Shown: one piece after another, positions 12,423 to 24,600 of the stretch
Layout: each line of letters begins with the position of its first letter
How positions within the stretch are numbered: the stretch's first letter is position 1
Source of the DNA: Chrysaora quinquecirrha
Taxonomy: Eukaryota; Cnidaria; Scyphozoa; Semaeostomeae; Pelagiidae
Length of the DNA stretch: 64,000 nt
Assembly: GCA_014526335.1 (NCBI GenBank)
Contig: JACTAT010000002.1
Span: 3,702,506 to 3,766,505, forward strand
Direction of reading: 5' to 3'
The notes under the pieces: generated by a model
Database searches by the model: none
Told to the model about the DNA's origin: nothing
Seen by the model: only the letters and a program-made list of their open reading frames with translations
Program-made: the position numbers and the translations under genes

Positions 12423-12580
12423 AAGGTGAAGGTGAAATCGTGTTTTAGCGCCTGTGGCTAGGATCTCAGCTGTAGGTTAAATAGTCGGGACCTCGACCCT
12501 GGTTGTGGCTGGGCTCCACCACACTGAGCTCCTGACACCACAAGTCAGCTGGATTACACCATGACACCACAACACCTTCG
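12423..12580 (-). mobile_element. GAAGGTG-ended SINE-like element, copy A
   Basis: About 160 bases. It begins aaggtgaaggtgaaat and ends caacaccttcg; minus-strand reading gives a degraded tRNA-like head. The box B region is altered here. A duplicate is present at about 16046-16203. It sits in the 3' flank of the BAZ2 last exon. Confidence 0.65.
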
Positions 12581-12879
12581 TTCGATCATTAAAACCCGGT
12601 TATAGATTTGTTAGGTTTGTTCTCTTTGCTGAACCCTCATTTTTAAAGAGATATATTTGCCTCTCTGGCAATCCTTTCTGGCTGAGTTTCTAAATATTAA
12701 GGAAAAGGACAGAATATCTAAGAAGTTTCTTATAAGAATATAAGTGTATTCAATGCAAATATTGTTATATTTCTTGCTTTGTTGTTACTTTTTCTACTTG
12801 TTTAGTTTATACTGATCAAAATTTTGTTATATTGACACAGTTTTGTTTATCTTGATAAAAGGGTGATTTTTTTCTTTCT

Positions 12880-13400
12880 AGGATAACAATATTACTTGTA
12901 TTGTGAAACCATCAGACTTGAGCCAACAGTTGCTTGTTGTTGTAAAGCCAAAGATATTTCTGCTAGCTGGGATGCCAATGCTTGCTTGAATGCCATATTA
13001 AGCAACATCTGGTATTGCTGCTTGCAAATTCATGGTATTGAGAATTTCCACCGTCATTGCTCTGGTGTCTCTTGGAAGGAAGAGGATGTCGCATTGTTCA
13101 CTTTGGTAACAAAACTTATATTGAACTTGCTTACGTTTGTGATAGCAAAAGAAAAAGACGTTAATATATATGAAAGGCAAGGGAATCGTGTTTGTATTAT
13201 AAACTGTGTGACAAGACTAGTTTACCGTGTGTGCTATATTAAAATGGGGTTTGCGAAAAGGGGAAGTAAGGAAATGACAAATAGTAAGTATATTGGCAAG
13301 ACTGAAATTATATCTTCTTTAGTTCCTAGAGGAAAAATGCCAGCATCTTGCCACAAACCGATAGTTAATTTACTTTCATTTCGTTATAGGTAATTTTATT
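12880..13400 (+). other. Diverged island inside duplication copy 1; possible coding relic
   Basis: After an acceptor-like tttctttctag at about 12880, copies 1 and 2 differ much more than in their flanks. One frame of copy 1 reads VACCCKAKDISASW and the aligned frame of copy 2 (16550-16600) reads VACSCDAKEIVAKL, so amino acids stay similar where bases differ. Frames break before and after this stretch, and no start codon or complete ORF is shared. I do not recognise the peptide. It could be a decayed exon or part of a 3' UTR. Confidence 0.35.
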
Positions 13401-13784
13401 GAGGATCATGTTGGCATTCCCAACACGGAATATTTCAACATCACTCAAATTCCATAAAGTCCCTATTACAGTGACGGTGTATTACTATATGATCTAACTA
13501 TTATTCATCCCTCTCGAGTGTACTTTACCTGAGCCATTTCGTTCAGAATTTCGGATACTGGCCTAAATCCCGTTTAATGACAGGGTTTTCCAACGAATGC
13601 AGCCCAGAATTATTGGCTTTCTGTTTACATAGAAACGGTACTATAGAGAATATCGGTATGACTTAGGAAATGCTGATGCAAACGGTATGAAATGATTGAG
13701 GTATCGTCTGAAATAAAGGAATCTGGTATGATTCTCCTCAGTGAATCAGAGTTTTAATCACTTTATACAATACAATCTTCATGT

Positions 13785-14290
13785 CATGTTATCTTCATCG
13801 CAGTTTCAAGATTATATTCATTTGCATTTTCATTTTATGTCATGTTCATTAGTGTATTCATTCCATACCTTATTTATTAGTGCCTTTATACCGTACCGTA
13901 TTCATTAGTGCCTCAATTGCATACTGTATATTCATCAGCGTAATGCATTCATTTCTTACTGTACCCATCAACATCTTAACTCGAAACTGTATTCTTTAAC
14001 ATCTTCATTTCATACCGTGCCCAAAGGTCTTAATTTCGTAGCTACTTTATTCATTAACATCTTTACTTAGCCAAATGTTCGTCAGCGTCTTTATTTTATT
14101 CCGTAACTATAAGGGCCTTTATTTCCTACTGTGTTCATTGGCTTCTCAACTTCATTCCGTATTCATTTTCGTCGTCATTTCATCCCGTATCTGTCATGTT
14201 TTTGATACGCTGTTCATTACTATCTTAGTTTCATACCGTATTCATGAGCATCTTCATTGCATTCCGGTTTCATCAGTGTGTTCATGTTAT
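13785..14290. repeat. Degenerate tandem repeat (copy 1)
   Basis: Imperfect units of about 25-30 bases built on cataccgtattcattagcatc. The matching region in copy 2 is about 17410-17875, with fewer or altered units. This accounts for most of the length difference between the two duplication copies. Apparent ORFs here are repeat artefacts. Confidence 0.7.
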
Positions 14291-15152
14291 ACCTCCACGG
14301 CAAGCGTTTTCTTTTAAACGAAAGATAGCACGGTCAGATATGGCACCGTTTTCAAAAGGGTATCGCGTATAACTAATAGGAAAGGAAAGGCTTTTGTAGA
14401 AAAATTCGTTTGATACAGCGTTTTTGGACTGATGTACTAACTTCAAAACATTGATTTCAAAGAACTGTATTATAGTGGTTTTTGTATTTAAATTTGGTAA
14501 TAATACAGAGACTGTTTTGATGATAACTTGTCAGTAGCGATTATTTGTCAAATTTTATGGTTTTTGATTAAAAGATTGTATGTAAAATGCTTACTGAAGA
14601 GAATGTCCTATGAGTTTTAGAAGTGTTTAATGCTTTCCAAACTGTGGATTTGTTTCTATCTGGGCGTTTAAGTTGGGCTTTCAAGTAGGATTTTCAAGAT
14701 CTCTTTTAGTGTCAGAGAATACGATATGATCTACTGTTCCTCGATTAAGCACTCGGGCCACTTTTTCAAAACTCATCGTAAAGAGGAGCAGTAAATTGAA
14801 AATTTATGAATAAACTAGCGTTCAGACGAAAAGTTGGTTTGCAGCTGGGACTTGTGCAGTGTCTAATGGAGTACAGGACTGTCTAATCTGCATTTGCATC
14901 ATCGTTTGACTTTTTCGAATGTTTATTTTCGTCATATTTCGACTTTCGAATTTCTATTCGCGTCAGAGTTCGACATCCGAATTTGTATCTTCAGCAGAGT
15001 TCGTCAGAATAGAGGCTTTTGCAATAGATGGCAGCTGTTTTTTTCAGCCCTTCGTTTTTATCAAAGGCTTGCGAAAGAAAATCTCTAACTAAGGGAATTA
15101 TTCTCAGGATTCCGTCGAAAATCCTTAACAAGAATGAAGGACAGTAACATGG

Positions 15153-15473
15153 CTTTTATATAGCGCCGTTATAACTGGACATATTTAGCAGCGCTTTACA
15201 ACTATTTACCCCCTTAGCTCAGGCCATTTTTTCTTTTTCTATTTTTTTGCTATACTCCCTGGGGAGTATGCTATATATCGACTCGCGTCTGTCATACAGT
15301 AAGCGCTAGGAGGGTTTTTAGGCCTTCATCACTAAACCAATTTACACCTTGGTGCGGTGTCACAGAAGGCAAGGTTTCTACACCTTGTTAATTTGTGCTC
15401 TCTAGCCTTGATTTGAACCACAGACCTTGAGCCCAAATGGCGCAAGTGCTAACCACTACGCTATGCTGCTCAT
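15153..15473 (-). mobile_element. tRNA-derived SINE (copy 2, by segmental duplication)
   Basis: Same element as 11530-11850, carried along by the tandem duplication and not by a new insertion, since the flanks are identical too. Confidence 0.7.
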
Positions 15474-15689
15474 GGTCTGCCACCATCTGTTACTTCAATC
15501 GAGTTATCTGCCGTACTGTCTAACTAGCAGACAAGATGTCTGTCGTCCGCCGTTTTCTTTCAAATATATAGTTTTGGTTGGGCCACCAGACGTGATTTAG
15601 TTTGTCACTATAGCATTGCGCTCGGATGCTAGTCAAATTGAAGTCGCAATCGCCTCAAGAAAGGATCTCTGAGAAATCCGTTTTTCCAG

Positions 15690-15899
15690 GTTGGACAGGC
15701 CGGTAAACGAATGTTGAAATTCTTTGACAAAAGATGGGTGGAAGTTATCAAGAACGAAGGTCAGATCAAGAGACAAGAATCCAAATACATGGGAATGGAA
15801 AGCGACAGCAGTGAAAACTACGGTAATGATGATGACGATGATGGCGATGGCGATGGAAATAATAGCAGTGAAATCGACAGCGACGATGCAGAAGGATAA
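15690..15899 (+). CDS. Duplicated last coding exon of the BAZ2-like gene
   Basis: The sequence is the same as 12067-12276 by eye, with the same acceptor (tttttccag), the same VGQAGKRMLKFFDKRW start and the same acidic end and TAA. It codes 69 residues, the end of the bromodomain's last helix and an acidic tail. It could act as an alternative last exon giving the same protein but another 3' UTR. It has no upstream bromodomain exons of its own, so it is not an independent gene. It may also reflect an assembly of two haplotypes in tandem. Confidence 0.8.
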   Translation, partial: VGQAGKRMLKFFDKRWVEVIKNEGQIKRQESKYMGMESDSSENYGNDDDDDGDGDGNNSSEIDSDDAEG

Positions 15900-16045
15900 A
15901 GGTTAGCTTTCAGTTGTTGTAAAATGCCTGCAGCCTGTTCAAGACACTGAAGCAGAATATTTTTATTTGTTTTGTTAAGTAAAGTCTGCAGGAATGTCAG
16001 TTGTATTTAGAGTCAGTCGGCCTCGTCCAAACCCTCGTGAAAGTA

Positions 16046-16203
16046 AAGGTGAAGGTGAAATCGTGTTTTAGCGCCTGTGGCTAGGATCTCAGCTGTAGGT
16101 TAAATAGTCGGGACCTCGACCCTGGTTGTGGCTGGGCTCCACCACACTGAGCTCCTGACACCACAAGTCAGCTGGATTACACCATGACACCACAACACCT
16201 TCG
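16046..16203 (-). mobile_element. GAAGGTG-ended SINE-like element, copy B (duplicated)
   Basis: Same as 12423-12580 at an offset of 3,623 bases; present because of the 3.6 kb tandem duplication. Confidence 0.65.
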
Positions 16204-17409
16204 TTCGATCATTAAAACCCGGTTATAGATTTGTTAGGTTTGTTCTCTTTGCTGAACCCTCATTTTTAAAGAGATATATTTGCCTCTCTGGCAATCCTTT
16301 CTGGCTGAGTTTCTAAATATTAAGGAAAAGGACAGAATATCTAAGAAGTTTCTTATAAGAATATAAGTGTATTCAATGCAAATATTGTTATATTTCTTGC
16401 TTTGTTGTTACTTTTTCTACTTGTTTAGTTTATACTGATCAAAATTTTGTTATATTGACACAGTTTTGTTTATCTTGATAAAAGGGTGATTTTTTCTTTG
16501 TAGGTATATAAATATTCTTGGGATTGTGAAACCATCAAATTTGAGCCAACATTTTGTTGTTGCTTGTTCTTGTGATGCCAAAGAAATTGTTGCTAAACTT
16601 GGATACCAAAGCTCTCTCGAATGCCTTATTCAGCATCATCTGGTATTGCTGCTTGCAAATTCATGGTATTGAGAATTTCAACCGTCATTGCTCTTGTGTC
16701 ACTTGGAAGGAAGAGGATGTCGCATTGTTCACTTCGGTAACAGAACTTATATTGAACTTGCTTACGTTTGTGAAGGCAAAAGAAAAAGACATTGATATAT
16801 ATGAAAGGCAAGGGAATCATGTTTGTATTATAAACTGTGTGACAAGACTAGTTTACCGTGTGTGCTATATTAAAATGGGGTTTGCGAAAAGGGGAAGTAA
16901 GGAAATGACAAATAGTAAGTATATTGGGAACACTGAAATTATATCTTCTTTAGTTCCCAGAAGAAAATGCCAGCATCTTTCCACAAACCGATAGTTAATT
17001 TATTTTCATTTCGTTTAGGTAATTTTATTGAGGATCATGTTGGCATTCCCAACACGGAATATTTCTACATCACTCAAATTCCATAAAGTCCCTATTACAG
17101 TGACGGTGTATTACTATATGTTCTAACTATTATTCATCCCTCCCGAGTGTACTTTACCTGAGCCATTTCGTTCAGAATTTCGGATACTGGCCTAAATCCC
17201 GTTTAACGACAGGGTTTTCCAACGAATGCAGCCCAGAATTATTGGCTTTCTGTTTACATAGAAACGGTACTATAGAGAATAACGGTATGACTTAGGAAAA
17301 TGCTGATGCAAACGGTATGAAATGATTGAGGTATCGTCTGAAACAAAGGAATCTGGTATGATTTTCTCGGTGAAGCAGAGTTTAATCACTTTATACAATG
17401 CAATCTTCA

Positions 17410-17875
17410 TGTCATGTTATCTTCATCGCAGTTTCAAGATTATATTCATTTGCATTTTCATTTTATGTCATATTCATTCGTGTATTCATTCCATACCTTA
17501 TTTATTAGTGCCTCTACTTCATACCGTACCGTATTCATTAGTGTCTCCATTGCATACTGCATATTCATCAGCGAACCGCATTCATTTCATACTGTACCCA
17601 TCATGGTCTTAATTTCGTAGCTACTTTATTTACTAACATCTTTACTTAGCCACATATTCGTCAGCGTCTTTATTTCATTCCGTAACTATTAGATCCTTAA
17701 TTTCCCACTGTAATCATTGGCATCTTAGTGCCATTCCTTATTTATTATCATCGTCTTTTCATACCGTATCTATCAAGCTTTAATTTCATACTCCGTTCAT
17801 TTCCAACTTGGTTTCATACCGTATTCATTAGCATCTTCGTTGCATTCCGGTTTCATCAGTGTGTTCATGTTATAC
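17410..17875. repeat. Degenerate tandem repeat (copy 2)
   Basis: Counterpart of 13785-14290, with the same cataccgtattcatt-type units but several substitutions and a net loss of some 30 bases. Confidence 0.7.
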
Positions 17876-18437
17876 CTCCACGGCAAGCGTTTTCATTTTA
17901 ACGCAAGATAGCACGGTCGGATGTGGCACCGTTTTCAAAAGGGTATCATGTATAACTAATAGGAAAGGAAAGGCTTTTGTAGAAAAATTCGTTTGATACA
18001 GCGTTTTTGGACTGATGTACTAACTTCCAAAACATTGATTTCAAAGAACTGTATTATAGTGGTTTTTGTATTTAAATTTGGTAATAATACAGAGACTGTT
18101 TTGATGATAACTTGTCAGTAGCGATTATTTGTCAAATTTTATGGTTTTTGATTAAAAGATTGTATGTAAAATGCTTACTGAAGAGAATGTCCTATGAGTT
18201 TTAGAAGTGTTTAATGCTTTCCAAACTGTGGATTTGTTTCTCTCTGGGCGTTTATGCTGGCTCAGTAAAAGCTTTCAAGTAGGATTTTCAAGATCTCTTT
18301 TAGTGTCAGAGAATACGATATGATCTACTGTTCCTCGATTAAGCACTCGGGCCACTTTTTCAAAACTCATCTTAAAGAGGAGCAGTAAATTGAAAATTTA
18401 TGAATAAACTAGCGTTCAGACGAAAAGTTGGTTTGCT

Positions 18438-19118
18438 GCAACTGGCAAAATGTGTCTCTTGATTCATCACATCTTGATCTTGAAAAAACTGTTAAAATTA
18501 AATGAGTCTCCATGCAAACATGATGTGCATGATGGACAGCCCATTCTAAAGGGGTGCCTATTCGAGGGAGGACGCTCATATCAACACCAAGTTAAACGTT
18601 CAAACAATTTTGCTTACATGTTGCTTTGATGCAAAGATTACAAATATTGCACTGCAAGGATTTAGAAATGATGCCTTTACACAGAGACTGATGATAAAAA
18701 CAGAAAGTTTATAAAAACTTGTTAGAATTATATAATAGCTCTCCCATTATACGGCGAAGTCAATTTAGTATTGTACGACACTTTTCAAACGCTTTATTTA
18801 TTTGTTTATTTGTTTATTTATTTATTTGTTTGTTTATTTATTTATTTATTTGTTCATTTTTCCCCAGATTTTATTGACGCATTGTCCATTTTGGCGTATC
18901 TACGGGGTATGGGGTGCCATACCCTTCTCCAAAACAATTTCGAGGTTGCTAAAATTCGAGAAATTGTTGGCAATTTTGAAATTGCCAAAATACGGGAAAT
19001 TTTTTGCTGTAGAGCATTTTTTGGGCAAAATCGTATGGCTGTTGTTAAGCTTGGTTTTATTGTACGATTTCATAACCTGAGCTCTTATTAATTTCAAATT
19101 ATTATTTTTCATTCTTCT
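18438..19118. other. Intergenic, BAZ2-like gene to GPCR
   Basis: Between the end of the duplication and the GPCR stop codon. It holds a tttatttgtttattta microsatellite (about 18793-18855) and no supported gene. Confidence 0.6.
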
Positions 19119-20773
19119 TCAATCTTTTCTAGTGACGAAACCCTTTTCGGTTTCCTTCTCGCCTTCTTCAATTCTATTACAACAACAACAACACGCAACA
19201 AAACCTTGCTTCAGTGTCCCCGCTATTTCTCTAAGAGTTTTGCAGTACTCTCCTTGTTGAAAAGCGTAAACAAAGGGATCCAAAGCTGCATGAAAATATA
19301 AGGCCCAGAATGCTATTTGATCCACCAGTGCCATCCACTTTTCCAAAATTTTGAATGTATTTAGTATTATACTAACAAGTATAGGTGTTCTGAAAAATAC
19401 AAAAGACGCTATAGCCATAAGAGATACCATTATGATTCGCCGCTGCCCAGTCTCTATGCAACTGTCATCCGTTGCGATGCTCGCAACAATCCAACCTTTG
19501 GCGATCCTCGTATCTGAATCTCGTATTGCGAAAAGAATTGCCGAGTAACAAATTACTAGTAAAACGAATGGGAAGGCGTAAGCAACGAAGGCCAGTGTCC
19601 CGTTATACGAGAAATATTCAATCTTGCCGATTTCTTGATAATGACAGCCGAATATTCGCGTAGAAGTTTCGTATTTTCCCCAATGAAACATTGGCCCAAT
19701 TGCTAGTCCAATCGCCATGGTCCAACCCAGAGCCAAGAAGGTAGCGCTCGTCAATCCTGATACGGTGTGCTCTAGAGGTCCGGTTACCATAAGGCATTGA
19801 TACAGGCAAATTGAGGTGATAATGAGTACGCTGGCTGCCATGAATGTTGTGACCATGAAGGACGTCAAAAAGCAGAAGGTTGATGTGCTTCCCTGAAAAT
19901 ATATATGTTAACAATGTTATTAATGTCGTTATACGTAAAGGTCATCATCTCCTTATACGATTTGCAGAATGGCTATATATGGTTAGAGAGTATTAATGGC
20001 AATCTGTAGATAATGGCTTCAATTTCTGATCAAGTCAGTTGGCTTGATCTTAGCGGAGTGAGTATTGAGTAGATTAGCCTGCTTTCTGCAATTCTTGGCA
20101 AAAGGGCATAAGGAATTACAAGGTGCTCATGGGGTGGACTGGCCCAGACCCACTTCATTTAAGCTGAGGCGAAAGTAGGAGACATGTCGCGTGCGACATT
20201 GTATTCGTCGTGTCTCGCAGGGTGGCTAAGCATGCGAGTGACCAGCGAGAAACATGTCTCCCAAGTCGCGGAGATCAGAAATGTTTCTGTTGACTCCCAG
20301 AAACATTTGTGTGACAAATTTTGTCTCGCGCTATAAAGTTTCCGAGGTGGCTAAGCTGGGAAGCATTGACGGGACATGTCACGCGCCATAATGTCTCTTA
20401 GTTTAGCCAGGCCTTAAGAAGGGAGACATCTCCGACTCCAAGCAAGTTAGGAAAACTAGGGTTGTCAGTGGCTTTGAAGTGTAAACAGAAATATATAAAA
20501 CATTGAATGCTATTACAGAACTTATATACATAGTCAAAGTATTTCCAATTCTCTTCTTACCTTGTTCTTGAAAACAATTTGTCCAACAGCGTATGGTATG
20601 CATGTACATGACATCCCAATGTCTGCGATAGCCAGATTGAATAAAAACACATTCAGTGGCCTTTTCAAAGAGCGATTCCAACATATTACAATAATAACAA
20701 GTGCGTTGCAGAGGATAGCACACATTGTTACCACAGCCATGATAATGCCAATGACTTGAGTTATCAGTAGCAT
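19119..20773 (-). CDS. Class A (rhodopsin-like) G-protein-coupled receptor
   Basis: Two coding exons on the minus strand, 20561-20773 (ATG at 20773, donor GTAAGA) and 19119-19892 (acceptor tattttcag, stop at 19119), joined in phase 0 to give 328 residues. Seven hydrophobic segments can be placed. TM1 has CNALVIIV, TM2 has LFNLAIADIG with the key Asp, and TM7 has DPFVYAF in place of NPxxY. Cys78 at the start of TM3 and Cys154 in extracellular loop 2 can form the conserved disulfide. The WGKY...FGC loop resembles opsins and melatonin-type receptors, but TM7 (ALYFHAALDP) has no retinal-binding Lys, so it is not a light-sensing opsin of the usual kind. The DRY and CWxP motifs are not conserved. 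The tail holds a CCCCC run that could be palmitoylated. The N-terminus is only about five residues, so an upstream exon is possible. The ligand is unknown. Confidence 0.85.
20150..20415. mobile_element. MITE-like element with gagacatgtcgcg inverted ends, copy 1
   Basis: The left end has taggagacatgtcgcgtgcg and the right end has gacatgtcacgcgccataat followed by gtctcttagtttagccagg, which pair as inverted repeats. The element lies in the GPCR intron. A related copy is at about 55060-55335. No coding capacity. Confidence 0.65.
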
Positions 20774-21608
20774 TGTGAAATGTTTATTTCAAACTCTCTC
20801 GAGCTCGAAAGATACGCTAACTTGTGGTATTTTATAATCTTCTATTTTCAACAAACGCTGATTGCCCTTGCGAGGTTCTTGAAATAAAGCTTTGATTGAA
20901 GCCAGGCTTGTCCTTAAAAACCAAAATGTGTTCAAAATTTGCATAGTTTCTCCAGCTCTTCGTTGTTTGCCTTCCCTTATAAAATGCAATTTATTTTTAC
21001 GTAGATAAGATGCTTTTAGCATGATTCAATTTGCTTTCGAAATAACAGGTAGTCTGGGGGTAGTGTGTGTAAATTTTGAATCAAAAGATAGCTCTTGCAG
21101 ACGTTGCGAAAGTCTCCCAAAATGAGTTATAACAGTCAAAGTTAGCTGCACCAAAAAGTATCGCGTACAAATTGTTGTTTTGAAGTATTTAGATAAGACG
21201 ATAACCTTAGATTTACACTAAAAATCAAAGTTTTAATAAAATCAGCATAAGGCGGCATAAAAATGAATTTTAGCTGGTTGTTGCATTGCTTAGCTTTTGA
21301 GTAAGGTAAGAAAGTGTACTCATGCGTGATAATTTTCCGTTGAAGACACGGAGCCTCGAGCTGGTAAATTTTGCTCAAACCGAAGTAGAGGCAATTTGGC
21401 CTAGTCCTTTATCTGCCTTTTGAAGAAGATGAGAAGTGAGGTGTTTTCTTTGCTCCTAATAAAATAGCAAGCAGCATGAAAATATTTTGTAAAGTATCCA
21501 AAATTCGGCGAAAGCTTGTAAAGGGAAAGCAAAAAATTCAAGCTAAACTTCTTTGAACCGACTGAGCATTTTTGAAAATAAGATAAAGTGGGCCAAATCG
21601 AACGAATC
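20774..21608. other. Divergent intergenic region, GPCR to OXSM
   Basis: 835 bases separate the GPCR ATG (minus) from the OXSM ATG (plus), so both 5' UTRs and promoters must lie here, or further GPCR 5' exons. No clear core promoter motif or conserved ORF is seen. Confidence 0.5.
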
Positions 21609-24600
21609 ATGTTACCAAAAAATTCTAGAAGATTTTTGACGAAATGTGCTCAAAGTATTCCTTCCTGGAAAAGATGTGGACGATTGTACAGAGACTCTAT
21701 TGGTACAAATTGCTTATGCACTTCAACTGATGTTAAAAATGAAGGCAGGAGGCGAGTTGTGTGCACTGGAATAGGTAAATAATAAATAAAGAAATGAAAC
21801 ACATGACCCCAGATTGGAAAGTTTCCGTTGCGCTTCTGCAGTTGCTGAATCGTTTGATTTAGAGAAAACAATAAATCTAAAGCAATAGGTATATGCACAT
21901 TTGCAAATTTGCCAGACAACCACCAAATTTTCTAAACTTGTCTTGGGCCGTCCCTCTGTCTGCAATGTTTGCGTCATGCAAGCCCAGACTGGAATTTTCG
22001 CAAACTGGATGCTAAAAACTATTGTTCTGTAAACAATAGGGCTATTGTTTTCTTTGTTCGAGCCAAAATTGCACAGCAAAGTTGTTCTGTGCATACAACA
22101 AAGTTTCCACCCTAGATGCAGACAAATTGAAGCCTATTTCATTAAAGCCCCAAACAAGACTTCTCTAACCCTTTACAATTGATGATTTAGGCTATGACAT
22201 TTATTGCCCAACTTCAGTCTCACATGTTCTGATATTCTGAAAAATGGGTTTCTGCCCAATAAGAAACTTGCATTAAAACTAGGTCTGTTGTTTTCCAAGA
22301 CTTGCATCCCTCTACATGGCAGACTCTCTACTCTGATAAGAATGCTGCTTAACTTGCTTTTTCAATCTCTGTATTGAATGTTAATTCCTATAGAGTAACC
22401 TAAAATGACTGTTTTTATTTTAAGGTTTAGTTACACCAATAGGCTGTGGCACAGATATAGTATGGCAGAGGCTACTTGAAGGCAAATGTGGTGTGTCATT
22501 GATAGAGTCAGAGGGTATGTTTTTCTCCAATTTCAGATTATTACTGACAAATTTTGGATGAATTTTATATTCAAGTAATTTTTTATCTTAATTATTTTAT
22601 TTTCTAGATTATGCTGGGATTCCTTCAAAAGTAGGTACGTTTAATTTTGCACATTCATATTTTGAATTTATTCACCTTTTTTGAACTCTTATGAATACTG
22701 CATAATTAAAAGGTATGATGAATAAAAAACTGCAACACTATCTTTGTATTTTTCAGCTGCTTTTGTGCCAATAGGAGATGAGCATGGGAAACTCAATGCA
22801 CTGGATCATGTTTCAAAGGCTGTAAGTTGTATGTAGCAATCTATGACTCTTGAAAGGCCAAGTTAAGAGTAAATAGACTGAAAGACTATATTCATTAGAG
22901 TACATTGGAATATAGCCAAAATATGGTGCACATGTTTTAAGAACTATAAACTATCAATGATGTCTTTGATTTTTTTTATATAGGAGCTACGAAATATTTT
23001 ACCTGCAACAGTATTTGCATTGGCAGCAGCAAATGATGCATTGAAAGATGCCAACTGGAAACCAAGTTCACAAGAAGAAAAACAAAGAACAGTCAGTAGA
23101 AGTATTATGATTCACAAATCTAATTTAATGCCTCTATAAACAGCTATCCTTTAATGAATTCAAATAAGTATATACAAAGGTCAATGTAAACAGTTCAACT
23201 TTTTTAGGGTGTGGCAGTTGGTTCTGGAATGACAGGTCTAGAAGAAATCGGAAAAACATGGCAAACATTTTATACAAAGGTTTGTGCAATTTTGAACCGA
23301 GTTGCGGCGTTTTCTAAGTTGAGATTATGTCATGAGGATTTCCCTTCTTTAGGATAAAAGTAAAAATCGTGTTTTGGCGTTTTTGGTTGGGTTTTTGGAA
23401 ATTTTCATTTAAAAGATGTTATTTAAAAGATGTTTAGGACCAGCCGCGAAATTGTTGCCATGGCGACCAATTGTAACTACTTGAAAGAACATCGGTCGCT
23501 ATACGTATTTGAGTCTTGTTGCTTGTTTCAAGACTGCTTTAAGTTATAAACCATATCTTTCAGGGCTACAGAAAAGTCAGTCCGTATTTCGTACCCAAAA
23601 TCCTCATCAATATGCCTGCCGGACATATCAGCATACAGCACGGTCTCCAGGTATGTGTTCTTTTCTTAGGGTAAGGTAAAGGCAAAACCCTAAAACTGAA
23701 TACCCCAAAAGCTCGAAGAAAGAACTTTGCCTTGTTAAATTCGTCGTAGATTCCGCTCACTTATACCCCATCGCTCGCTCAAAATACTCTGAGGCAACAG
23801 CAGTTAAGGTTGTTGTTGCTGTTATTAGGGAGGTTCCTTACCGCTTTCAGTACTTGTCGAAATGACTACGAATAGATTTCACTGGTTGGGAACAAGCCTT
23901 GAGAATTACCTTAGAAAATTTAGTTTGTAATTGGCTTTTGCAGCACAGAATTGTAGAATCGCTTCGAGTAAAACTGACTAGAATCGCTTTGAGTAGGTCG
24001 TTACTAAGCAAGAGAACAAATCTTGAGTTAGAAATTACGAAAACAACTTTTAAGCTTAAATTTGTTGTAAAAATTGCTGCGATTGTTTCTCCTTTCAGCC
24101 CTCTTTGGCATCTACCATACTGATGACTGTTCAACGAAACGTGTTCTTAGCATGTTTTGTTTAGAATTTAAAGCACTGGCAAGATTAAAATACATTGTTG
24201 CTCAAACATTCGAGATTTTCTTTTGTGGCAATTTTTACCAGTTGGCTACGTCACAAAACATTGCTTGACAAGAAGAATTTACTGAGCAAAATTTTTTCTG
24301 ATGTTTGACCAACAATGTTTGATCATTTGGCCAGAGCTTTAGGTTGTTGCTTTAGGCAATCTGGTATAAGACGATCTGCAAATCGTCTTGAAAATCATGG
24401 TGCTCTGGAGGTGATATGAAAATCAAGACGTGATGCGGTGGCACAGTGTAATCAGACCAATCCGATATATAACGCTCTCTGAAACCTTGTTTTCCTATTG
24501 TTTCACAAACGAAATGCGAAGCAAATCTGCGAAGGAGCTGCCGTGGCGTCTCAGTGTAACAAAACGCAACGATATCATGCCGGCATAGTGTAACTGGGGC

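Larger units (their letters stand above)
11222..14844. repeat. Tandem duplication, copy 1 (3.6 kb)
   Basis: Copy 1 begins at ctgggacttgtgcagtgtc (11222) and ends at gttggtttgcag (14844), where copy 2 starts. It contains the end of intron 21, a tRNA-derived SINE (about 11530-11850), the last BAZ2 exon, a GAAGGTG element (about 12423-12580), a 3' flank and a degenerate tandem repeat. The first 1.65 kb look identical to copy 2 by eye at a constant offset of 3,623 bases; the middle is more diverged. Confidence 0.95.
14845..18437. repeat. Tandem duplication, copy 2 (3.6 kb)
   Basis: Head-to-tail second copy of 11222-14844. Offset is 3,623 at the last-exon ORF, 3,631 near 16652 and 3,594 at the right end, so small indels have built up in the middle and right parts. 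It ends at gttggtttgct, where the sequence departs from copy 1. No BAZ2 exon other than the last is included. Confidence 0.95.

Noticed and set aside
18771..19091. ORFs with LFIYLFV repeats
   Set aside because: Translation of the ttta/gttt microsatellite.
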